From Porphyridium purpureum (taxonomy: Eukaryota; Rhodophyta; Bangiophyceae; Porphyridiales; Porphyridiaceae): 64,000 nt of DNA. This document shows positions 44,142 to 53,400 of this stretch, one piece after another; position 1 is the first letter of the stretch; every line of letters starts with the position of its first letter. Position numbers and translations under genes: made by a program. Location: NCBI GenBank assembly GCA_008690995.1, contig VRMN01000007.1:806001-870000 (forward strand), read 5' to 3'. Below the pieces are notes generated by a model that did no database searches, was not told where the DNA came from, and saw only the letters and a list, made by a program, of their open reading frames with translations.

Positions 44142-46724
44142 ATGTGCACATACGCGCCGATCGGCTTTGTGGCATGTGGCGCGTGGCCGGCTGCATGGAG
44201 CGTGGCAGGTGGACAGCCGCGCGACTGTGCGACGGCTGGGACGCAAGGGAATGTGAGTCATGGCTTTAGATTATGCCCACGTGAGGCATCCTTTGTGCGT
44301 GCTCGAAGACCGAGATGTGGCCTGGCCGTGACGCACGAGCGAGCGCATGCGACAGTGAGGATGTGCGTGCCACCGTCTTCATCGGCCGTTGAGGAAGGTA
44401 CGGGCGGCGAGACGGATTCAGCAAATTCCGTGTCGGATTCAGCGAGCCCCTCTGGGTCTCGCCGCATGGCGCCGCTCGCGCGTGCGCTGGAGCCGTTGTC
44501 TGGCACCGCGCAGCGGTTTGTGTTGGTCGGTGGGAAAGGCGGTGTAGGCAAGACGTCGACCGCCGCCGCCATGGCCGTGCACTGCGCGGCGAAGCAAGGC
44601 ATGCGCACGCTCGTGGTTTCGACAGACCCAGCGCACTCGCTTGGTGACGCGCTAGACGTACCGCTGTCCCAGCGCGGAGTGGTGCGCGTGGGCAGTCCTG
44701 GAGACGACACAGGCGACATGCAGCTTTACGCGCTAGAAATCGATACAGAGGCTGCCGCAGAAGAATTCAAAGCGCTCGTTTCTGGTTTGACCAGCGGTGA
44801 AGCGAATGGATTACCCAAAGAACTAGTTGATAAGCTCGGACTCGCCGAGCTAGGCGACCTGTTCGACACGCTCCCACCCGGCGCGGACGAGCTCGTTGCG
44901 CTCGCAAAAGTGATGCAACTCAGTGCGGGCAAAGGAGGACTACCTGACGGTGACACAAAGCCATTCGACCGCATTATCATTGATACGGCGCCGACGGGAC
45001 ACACACTTCGCATGCTGGCGTTTCCAGACTTTGTTGACTCGTTTCTGGGCAAGGCAATCAAGCTGCGCTCCAAGTTAGACAAAGTTCGCGGCATGATTGA
45101 TCTCGTGATGGCTTCGCAGGGCGTGCGCAATGCGAGTTCTGTGCTGAATGCGAGCATTGAGGACATCGAGGCGTTTCGCACTCGCGTACGTGCGCTCGCG
45201 GACATGCTGCGCGACCCGGCGCGCTGCGAGTTTGTTGCGGTCACCATTGCAACCAAACTCGCAGTGGACGAGACTGAAAGGCTTGTGCATGTTCTCACAG
45301 ACGAGGGCGTTTGGGTGCGCAACGTTGTGGTGAACCAGCTGGTCCGGGCCGACAGTGCGACCAACCGGCACGCGTTTCTCGAGCGCGTTGTCCGCGAGCA
45401 GAAAAAGTCCATTGCACGCATTGAAGCCTTTCTGGAGCAACAAGAGGCACAAGTCGTGCTGCATAAAGTGATGACGCTTGACGAAGAAATCCGTGACGTG
45501 TATGGACTGCGATTTTTTGCGCTAAAGGCATTTGCTGACTTTGCATTTGCAAAGCCTGACGAGGCGCGCTCGGCGATTGCCAAGCAGCTTCTGGTGCCTT
45601 CAGGTGCGAGCAGCGACGAAGCTGCACCAATGTCGCCACCGCAATTTGTTTTCATGGGCGGTAAAGGCGGAGTGGGCAAAACCACGTCGTCGGCCAGTCT
45701 GGGTGTAAAATTTGCGGACGAGGGCCTTCGCACGCTAGTGCTGTCGACTGATCCAGCGCATTCACTGGGTGACGCTTTTGGTATGGAATTGAGCGGCGGA
45801 AACGCGGTTGCAGTGAACGGTCTCGACGGCATGCTGTATGCAATGGAGATTGATACGGCCGGCGCTGTAGCTGAATTCCGGAGCGTCGTCAGCGAGTTTG
45901 CCAAGAAGAGCAGCGCGAGCGGCGGCGGCGGCTCGATGAGCGCCAAAATTGCAAATGAAATAGGGATTGCGGACTTTGCTGATATCCTGGACAACACCCC
46001 TCCGGGTATTGACGAGCTTTTAGCGCTTACCAAGGTCATGTCGCTGATTCGTGGTGGCCAATTCGACCGCATCATCGTCGACACGGCACCTACTGGTCAC
46101 ACATTGCGTCTGCTAGCATTCCCAGACTTCATTGATGGCTTCCTGGGCAAGATCATGTCGTTCACTGCACGCGTGCGAAGGCTGCTGGGAGGCCTGAGCA
46201 GTCTGTCCGGCATTTTCAAGGGCGGCGCTGGAGGACAAGGCTCTGAGAAGGACCGGTCCTTGGAGCAAGCCGTGGCCAAGCTTGAGATGTTCCAGCACGA
46301 CGCGCGCTTCTTGCGCTACCTGGTCACTGATCATTCTCTCACGCAGTTTTGTATTGTGAGCATACCCACTGTTTTGTCGGTTGCCGAGAGCGAGCGGCTC
46401 TTCTGCGCGCTCAAGCGGGATGGTGTCGCGCTGCGCAACATTGTGATCAACCAGATTGTACCGCTCGGCACGGAACTCACACCAGGCGCGGACGCGGCGC
46501 GTGCGGAGCAGGAGGAGCAGCATTTTGTTGACCGTCGTGTCAAGGCGCAAGCCAAGTACGTGGAGCGCCTACACAAGCTGTCTGGCGCATCAGATGACAT
46601 GTTCCTGACTCAAGTGCCGTTCTTCGACATGGAAGTCCGTGGCATCTATGGTCTGCAGGCGATGGCGGACGTCTTGTTTAGTGCCGAACAGGCTTCCCAA
46701 GATGATAGCACACCAGAGGCGTGA
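44142..46724 (+). CDS. Two-domain GET3/ArsA-type ATPase, probably organellar
   Basis: 860 residues from the first ATG (44142); the open frame upstream starts only with TTG. Two complete ArsA/GET3 domains are fused. Domain 1: P-loop GGKGGVGKTSTA near residue 130, STDPAHSLGDALDV, and switch II DTAPTGHTLRMLAFPDF. Domain 2: GGKGGVGKTTSS near residue 507, STDPAHSLGDAFGM and DTAPTGHTLRLLAFPDF. GET3 delivers tail-anchored proteins to membranes using ATP; ArsA is its bacterial relative. Neither half has the CxxC zinc motif of cytosolic GET3, a lack known for plastid-type GET3 and many ArsA proteins. The first 120 residues are unlike the family; the initial 80 are Arg/Ala/Cys-rich and nearly acid-free (a transit-peptide character), then an acidic Ser-rich linker follows. 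Fusion lets one chain act as its own dimer. Plastid location and tail-anchored cargo are inference; arsenite handling is the alternative. Confidence 0.88.
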   Translation: MCTYAPIGFVACGAWPAAWSVAGGQPRDCATAGTQGNVSHGFRLCPREASFVRARRPRCGLAVTHERAHATVRMCVPPSSSAVEEGTGGETDSANSVSDSASPSGSRRMAPLARALEPLSGTAQRFVLVGGKGGVGKTSTAAAMAVHCAAKQGMRTLVVSTDPAHSLGDALDVPLSQRGVVRVGSPGDDTGDMQLYALEIDTEAAAEEFKALVSGLTSGEANGLPKELVDKLGLAELGDLFDTLPPGADELVALAKVMQLSAGKGGLPDGDTKPFDRIIIDTAPTGHTLRMLAFPDFVDSFLGKAIKLRSKLDKVRGMIDLVMASQGVRNASSVLNASIEDIEAFRTRVRALADMLRDPARCEFVAVTIATKLAVDETERLVHVLTDEGVWVRNVVVNQLVRADSATNRHAFLERVVREQKKSIARIEAFLEQQEAQVVLHKVMTLDEEIRDVYGLRFFALKAFADFAFAKPDEARSAIAKQLLVPSGASSDEAAPMSPPQFVFMGGKGGVGKTTSSASLGVKFADEGLRTLVLSTDPAHSLGDAFGMELSGGNAVAVNGLDGMLYAMEIDTAGAVAEFRSVVSEFAKKSSASGGGGSMSAKIANEIGIADFADILDNTPPGIDELLALTKVMSLIRGGQFDRIIVDTAPTGHTLRLLAFPDFIDGFLGKIMSFTARVRRLLGGLSSLSGIFKGGAGGQGSEKDRSLEQAVAKLEMFQHDARFLRYLVTDHSLTQFCIVSIPTVLSVAESERLFCALKRDGVALRNIVINQIVPLGTELTPGADAARAEQEEQHFVDRRVKAQAKYVERLHKLSGASDDMFLTQVPFFDMEVRGIYGLQAMADVLFSAEQASQDDSTPEA

Positions 46725-47150
46725 CGTGAGACGCTGCGCTTTGCTAGAGTTCAGCTTGATGCATATAAGTAAGGAAGAAGACAGTAGAATTTAGAACGAG
46801 CAAACCGAATGGAAAGCTATCCAAAATTCTCAGTCCTTACCGCAGGTTACACCGAGGTATGGTGGACAATTAATTTCCATTCACATAGCATCTCTCCTCT
46901 TTTTCACATACACGCACGAAGGCGGGCTCACGCTTGAGTTGGCATGATTCGAACTGTGCGAGCGACGGTCACGACGTTACTGCGCTGTGACTGAGTCATC
47001 GGGAATGAAACACCAAAATGATCCTGGCAGGCGTCGTTCTGATCGTGCGTGCTCGCTTCGAGTCATTCATTGCATCTGCGACATGCACACGCAGATTTGC
47101 GCCTGTATATTTGATTGGACGCGGCAGGACGATGCGAACAAACAGAAGCT
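46725..47150. other. Intergenic between convergent genes
   Basis: 3' flanks of the GET3-like and SF3A2 genes. A tRNA-like B-box (GTTCGAATC on the minus strand, at about 46,947-46,955) is present but no cloverleaf can be folded around it. Confidence 0.5.
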
Positions 47151-47855
47151 CTAGCTCGAAACCGGATCGATCCCTTGGCTAGGGCGCGGCTTTGGCTTGA
47201 AAAACATTTGCACAGTGAAAACCTTTTTGTCACGATCCCAGTTGGAGAAAAACTTGTGCTCGGCGCGATCAATCTCCAGGTTGGGGATTTTGAAAGCTAT
47301 TGTCTCGTACGGCTCGGCTGCAATCAGAAAGTACTGGTACCTGCTGTCTGGTCGCTCCTTGCGCTGCTCGTAGGCAGACATGAAGCGAAAGCGTGGTTGG
47401 ACGAGCGACGCGATTTCTGGATAGAGTACCTGGACAAGTAGGCTATTCTGATGAGCGTACGGGTCCCTCTGCTTCGTGAGCTTGTATCCGGGTCGGCCGA
47501 TTTTGATCCGAGCAGGCGCGCTTTTCCGCAATCGATCATCGCGCAGTGTCTGCTTCTGTATTGACGGCTGCACGCGTGTATCGCGAGCATCGCGCGCAGC
47601 ACGCCGTGCGAGATTCTCCTGGTGCCGCCTTCCCTGTGAATGTGCCAAGTAATTGCCTTCATTTGCGTGCGTCGTCAAGCACAGCCGACACTCCAATGCG
47701 CCAAGGTGGTTGCGTAGCACGTACGGATCGTTCGCAAAATCTACAGAGGCCTGTGTTAGTTCACGTACGCGCGCCTGCCGGGCACGACCCAGCGCGTCCT
47801 CGCTCGCAGCTCCTCCGGACCCGGTCTTCCCGCCCCAATTCTCCCGATACGCCAT
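47151..47855 (-). CDS. SF3A2: Splicing factor 3A subunit 2 (SF3a66 / Prp11)
   Basis: 234 residues from an ATG at 47855. SF3a, with SF3b, is part of U2 snRNP and is needed to recognise the branch region of introns. The protein matches SF3A2 from end to end of its conserved part: GGKTGSGGAASEDA near the N-terminus, DPYVLRNHLGALECRLCLTT, a matrin-type zinc finger (CRLC ... HSQGRRH, residues about 56-79), then IKIGRPGYKLTKQRDPY, RFRFMSAYEQRKERPDSRYQ and AAEPYETIAFKIPNLEID. It ends shortly after the conserved region and so lacks the long proline-rich tail of animal SF3A2, resembling yeast Prp11 in size. No introns are needed. Expected in the nucleus. Confidence 0.95.
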   Translation of the reverse strand: MAYRENWGGKTGSGGAASEDALGRARQARVRELTQASVDFANDPYVLRNHLGALECRLCLTTHANEGNYLAHSQGRRHQENLARRAARDARDTRVQPSIQKQTLRDDRLRKSAPARIKIGRPGYKLTKQRDPYAHQNSLLVQVLYPEIASLVQPRFRFMSAYEQRKERPDSRYQYFLIAAEPYETIAFKIPNLEIDRAEHKFFSNWDRDKKVFTVQMFFKPKPRPSQGIDPVSS

Positions 47856-49117
47856 GGCAGCCTGCTACATCACCTCCCGCTCAGGCCCCGCACCGCGCGC
47901 GTGCGAGAAGCGTCGAACAAGTGGCACGGTCACGTCGCGTTTGCCGCAACCGCGGCCGCCGTTAAGCTCAAGCCACGCGGTCGCTGCAACTGAAAAACTC
48001 GCCGGGGCGGGAAGGCCGTCTCACGTGTGACTGTTGTTTTACCCGCGTTCAATGTGCACAAACCTCAGCACGCCGGAACTGCTACGCAAGCGTCGTGCTC
48101 AAGCCACGCGGTAGTCCTTCCGCCAAGCACTTCCAATCCACGCAATCGACGAACTTTCTCGTCCTTGCAAAAGATCCCGCTCGAATCCTTACCGACCTTG
48201 ACCAGACCACGAGAAAAAGTGGACGCGTCAAACCTTTCAGGCAAGCAACCGAGGCCGTGAGGTTTATTGAGTAATAGAGCAGCATGTGGCGTGCGGCCGC
48301 CTGGTGTGAAGGGGCATGGTCGAGCTGAGCGGTCGTCGCGACCGAGTGAGAGGTCAGAGGAGCCTGATTGCAGAAAACGTTTCACCGCGAAGAGTTGGTT
48401 TTCCCGTAGAGCACCCCGAGCAGTCAACAAAGCATCGTTCAAGAAGGTCCAGCAGAGATGTGGAATAAAGAGGGAATGGAATTTGAGAATACGTGAAGAA
48501 AAATTCACATTCGCTTTTTGGAGAAGAAGAGGCACGTACCGAGTCCAATTAGGGTCAGAACAAGGGTATTCGTGTTGCATTGTCTCGTCGTGACTTCCAT
48601 TCCAAAATTTGTATCCAAATAAAGCATCACCGACAATGTTTCAATCGAAAGAGCTCAACGCAGCCTGGTCCTGCAAGTATAGGACCTGCCGCTGCTTTTG
48701 CCATTGCAACATAGGATCGGCATTGAGGCGATTATTGCGCACCTCACCATTAAGGCCCATTGCAATATTCTTCTTGCGAATTCAATGGAGAGCTTGCTTG
48801 AAATGAACAAAGACACCTTGTCGTTGAAGAAGAGCGGATACACGCATGCTTCGGTCTCGCATATCATGCTTCATTTCATAAAGCATCTCTGTGGCAGTGC
48901 CATCGACGTGCCTGTCGCGTGGCTAAAATAGCAAGAAGCGAGAGAAGCAGAGCAATTTTCTTTGGAAAGGCCATGGAGAGGCCTCATTAATTTGGGGATA
49001 TCAAAGTTGCACAGCGCTAATTTTCCTCAGTTAGATTTTGATTCAGTCCTAAATTAGGTCTACATGGACCGTGCACAGGAGCATTAGGCCGAACATGGGG
49101 GTAGCCTGTCGAGTCAA
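47856..49117. other. Intergenic, 1.3 kb
   Basis: Upstream flank of SF3A2, then AT-richer DNA with short frames. A plus frame at 48,698-48,931 (ILLANSMESLLEMNKDTLSL) has some protein character but no recognised domain and may belong to the transposon relic that follows. Confidence 0.4.
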
Positions 49118-49460
49118 ATGAGTAACGTGACGAAGGGAGCATTCAACAAGAAGAACATGCGACTGTTTGGCCAAAGCGCTGTCCACCGAGACGCCTCTTC
49201 GGGACTGATTACAAGCATCATTTGCCGATTCTGCGTCACGATCAGAAGGAGAAGAAGATTTGGGCAAAGCGTAAGGCTACGGCAAGCCGTAGCTATTTCA
49301 CGACGTTTCGTACGGATTAATACGCGCAGCAACATGAATACCAGTACCCAAGTGGCGTGAATTCAATAAGCTGTCGTCTGAAGAGGAGCGAGCATCGTTT
49401 TTCGAGAAACATGATGCACCTTCTCACACCACCATGGAAGCACATTTTGGGAAGCGACGC
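49118..49460 (+). mobile_element. BED-finger-like transposon protein relic
   Basis: Plus-strand pieces in three frames keep one order: SAVHRDASSGLITSIICRFC, then KRKATASRSYFTTFRTD, YAQQHEYQYPS, and REFNKLSSEEERASFFEKHD. The pattern (paired cysteines CRFC, then a QQH-x-Y-Q-x-P-S segment and an EE-x-A-F-F helix) is like the N-terminal zinc-finger part of transposon-encoded proteins common in oomycete and algal genomes; hAT-like is my best guess. At least two frame changes and one stop are visible. No transposase catalytic domain is recognised downstream. Confidence 0.4.
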
Positions 49461-51559
49461 GATGTATAGCTAATCCTAGTCAACCCTTGCATCGTAGATG
49501 TCATTCTTGGAAATTTCATCTTCGACGACAAAGACAACGAGCTTTGCCGGGTCTCATGCTCGTGCTCTGGCCTGTCGAAGACGACACCGGAAAGAGTGAT
49601 TACGAACCAGCGATCAAAACTACCAAATGCTTCAATGTGATCGTATATCCATCGGGCTTGGGTGTATTCTTCCGAATGGGATGGCGCATCATGGAGAGGA
49701 TTGAGGAATACAATGACGTTGCATACCATGGCGGTTACTTGGACGTGTTGGTGGCGTCCAACGTTTGAATCGCCTGTGCTTATGTACTTCAAATGATATT
49801 CGATCTGATGACTTCATTTCGGGCATCCTCAATTGCGCTGGAGTCATCTGCGTACCGAACCGTGTCATGTTTGGACGTTTGTGTGCGATTCTGTCTAAAT
49901 AAAGGCATAGAAACTTTTCATGTCATCGAGCTTCTGCTCGTCGATCCACAAACATGCCAGTATATGTTCGCACTTTTGAAGCAATTACGAAAGGTGATTC
50001 GCCCATTTTCGGTTGATCGCTTGACCAGACTGTGCTCGGATGGCGAGCACTCAATGATATGATGAGTTGGAAGCCTTCTGAGTCGAATCGAAAACGTTGT
50101 TCCCAACACCCTATTTCAAGTTTAGTGGGGACCTCATTGGCTTGATCTGGTGATTCAAACGGTTAACACGGAAGCGCTTGACGGCATTGCTTGAGCAAGC
50201 GAACTTTGCAGATAGGCAACTTACTTGCGCAGCAGAATCTCGTTCATTGTATGAAATCCAAGTGTCCTAAAGTAGCAAATACGCGGAGGCTTTTTATGGC
50301 TTCCGTTTCGCGATGGTTGACGAAGTACCTTGTGCTCATTCAACTTCATTTGCAGAATATTAACGATCCGAGCGTCAAACCATCTGCTTTCTGGTCGATA
50401 TTCTTCTTCGTGATACAAAGCTTTTGTGAAAAATCTTCGGAAGCATTTGTGTTTCTGCAAGGTTCAGCGACACTGCCTTGTACGCGGTAACAGGCACTGC
50501 TGGACCTGATCAGGAGCTGCTGTGTCGTGATGGGCATTCAAAGCCCATAGTCTCCAACCACGGTGGCGGGCATGGATATTACAAAGTCAGAGTTTCGTTT
50601 TCACTCATGCAGAAGCGCGATCCTTCACTGAGAATTTGGTCCTTTCGGCGCTAAATCATTTTGACATATCTGAAGGTGATAGCATGACTACCTTGGTTCG
50701 AGCCACCGGCACCTTGTTTGTTCGCGCTGCCGATGGAATTCAGAAAGTTCTGACCGTCCAAGAGAGATCATGCTGGACGAGTGACCCAGCTTCCAGCTAT
50801 TCTGCCTCATCAACTTGTGCAGCAAGATCTCTTTACCATACAGACAATCGTTTCTGCGCAAGACACGCACCTTTCGAAGCACAGGATAAATATGAAGATT
50901 TATCTGATTCATAGGAATTTGTCGAGTTGAAAAACCAGTATCAGCGAGACAGCACCATTAGAGGACTGATCAATGCTTGTGAAGATCAAGTTCTAATTGG
51001 TGAATGCTGGCGACTGATGCCTTAATTTATTGCGCTGATGAAGTTTTGCGGGGGTATAGCGTCTGTATTTTCATCGACCGCAACAATTGATTAAAAACAC
51101 TCGATTATTGGATGGGAGATGAACGACTGCCGCACTACTTTATCTGATTTTCCCCTTGGAGGCATATTCCACTGCAGGCAGTATCGACATTTGTAACAAC
51201 CAACGAGTTCCAATAAGCTCACTGGAAGGCCCCCAAAATATCAAAATAAATCCGGCTTTCTTAAATATATTATTAAAGGAAGAGACACAAAGTCCTCTTT
51301 GTGAAGAGGCCTGGCCGTGGATGATTTGGGGAAGAATTTATGCGCGCAACGAAAATTCTATGACTCGACGGAGGAAATGATTCATCCCCATTTCGTATTT
51401 CACTCCCTCGGCTGAGCCCCTCCACGCACTTTGCTCCAGTCCATCATGCACTGTACTCAGACACCCTGCCGGTAGCCGGCCCACAGTTAGCCTTAGGTTC
51501 TTAAACGGTCCAATGGTTAGCGTAGGGTAGAGTAGGTTTATAGAACGGCCATCGCCGGC
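49461..51559. other. Decayed repeat DNA, 2.1 kb
   Basis: Many short frames on both strands, none above 125 codons and none recognisable. The low GC (about 45%) compared with host genes suggests old element-derived sequence. Confidence 0.4.
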
Positions 51560-53400
51560 GATCCAGAATTAGTAAGAGACAGGGCTAATGGGGCCTGTGG
51601 GATTCGGGCAAAGGTTCGTGGGCCTAGACTTGCGAAGGATAGTAGTGGATGGGCCCTTGGGGACCATATCAAGGCATACCTGCACGCTCAGCAAGGCGGC
51701 AAAAGTACCTGCGGCACCTTCAAGACGCTGCTGCCATACCTCCATGACGCGCTCTAACCGAGCTTCTCTAAGCATCTGCAAGGATTCAAAGTGCCAGTCG
51801 TCTGGATTCGTCTGGAGCCATACGATTTGGCCTGTTCCGGGTCAGCCTTCTCGAAGCACCCTAGGAAGAAACTGCTGGTGCAACAATGGAGAGAAAACGC
51901 GTCCGACAAGAATGTGTATTTCAACCAATACGATCGTCGCGTCTATGTGGCCGTAATGTATGTAAATGATATTACCTCTTTTGGTCATCGAGACGACTTG
52001 GACAAGGCGATGGCCAAGGCACGCAAAAAGTTCCGCATTTTGAAGACCACTGAGCGGATCTCGGCCGCTAAGAAGGCGTGTCCAGTACGATATCTTGGTC
52101 TTTCGCTGTATGCGAGAAAGAGGGCCGGATTTTAGACTCTGATGAATCCGTCGCCCACACGCGTAGTGGCATTACCAATGGAAGGTCCAGGCACACCCCG
52201 CTGACATTGTGCGTCGAGCACAGCAATGAAGCAGCATCTTGTCCCGACATTGTAAGAACGCCTATCGGGCATTTAGTATTGTTAGCAACGACGACACGTA
52301 CCGACATCGCACACGCAACCGCACACGTGGCGCGTTGCGTAGACGGGTGGACCGCGGAGGCGGCAGAGGTGTTGGAAGAAATTGTGCTCTATTTGCTGAA
52401 GCATTCAAACTTGAAGCTTCGCTACAGGAAACCTGCGTATGCATACGCGACTTTGGAGATACTTGGATGGAACGACTTGGACTTCGATGAAACAGGGAGC
52501 ATTTCGGGTATGACCTTGTACCTGGTCGGTGAGAATGTCTGTCATCTTTGTTGCAGGACAGCCTGAGATGGGCTGCGGAAGCGGATGACGGTATGAGGGC
52601 CGTCGTGACTAAAAGGAAACGCATGTGGCTCGGCAGGGCGTAAGCCTTCACGGTTGGGGTCGTTGCCGGATTGAATGGACTCGATGAAGGGGTGCGGTGA
52701 AGATGTGCGGCGGCAAATTCAGAACATGCTTCTTTCCCTGAGTATTATTTCTTTAGCGTCGGAACTCACCTATAAAAGGCCGGAAAGTAACGATGGGATC
52801 GATAGTGTGAGAAAATATAAAAACTTGGGTCTTTGAGGACGAAATTAGTGTTGGCAAGCTTTCGAATTCATTCGCTCGGGTAGAAGTAACTGTCAAAGGT
52901 ATGGTTGCTTGGAGTTGAGGCGAAACAGTTGAGTAGAGTCTTTTGTACAGGTACGTTTTCGTGGGGGTGGGACTTCTTACGAGGCGATTTTTTCCCTTCT
53001 CGCGGGACCGTAACATTTTGTGAACTGGGGCTCGCGGTGACAACAAGGGGTGACATGCTCCACTACCCAAGCCGAATCAGTCGGGGTACAAGCCACTGTT
53101 CAAAATGGGGTCTTTCCTGTCGCGGCCTTCATGGAGGAAACAGCACGGCGCTAGCCGTTAACAACCGTCTATTGCGACAACGAAAGCGCGCTAAAGATCA
53201 TGGCGCGAGGGTTTTTCGCCCCAATAGTGCACGCATGCAAAGCTCAGCAAGTAGGTGCACGTTGGCTTCATGAACTCGGGTACAACGGGCTCATAAATTC
53301 CAAGCACATACCGACACGAGCAAACGTAGCAGATATTTTATCAAAACCCCTGAGCGCAGACGTATTTCGCGTACATGCTCGCGCATGGGGCTAAACAGGT
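51560..53400 (+). mobile_element. Ty1/copia-type retrotransposon fossil, 3' part
   Basis: Pieces in order on the plus strand: reverse transcriptase (VYVAVMYVNDITSFGHRDDL, about 51,940-52,000), the connection region typical of copia (CPDIVRTPIGHLVLLATTTR, then TDIAHATAHVARCVDG, about 52,240-52,350) and RNase H (VYCDNESALKIMARG, then HIPTRANVADILSKPLSADV, about 53,170-53,370). The copy is broken several times, and the upstream gag, protease and integrase parts were not recognised. It is old, though its 3' half is better kept than the copia fossil at 33,590-36,700. Confidence 0.8.

Noticed and set aside
44726-46084. 452-codon minus-strand frame antisense to the GET3-like gene
   Set aside because: It mirrors the codon structure of the real gene on the plus strand; Ser/Ala-rich shadow without any motif.
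46920-47000. tRNA-like sequence with a GTTCGAATC B-box and an A-box-like TGACTCAGTC on the minus strand
   Set aside because: T-arm, anticodon arm and acceptor stems do not pair; at best a decayed tRNA.
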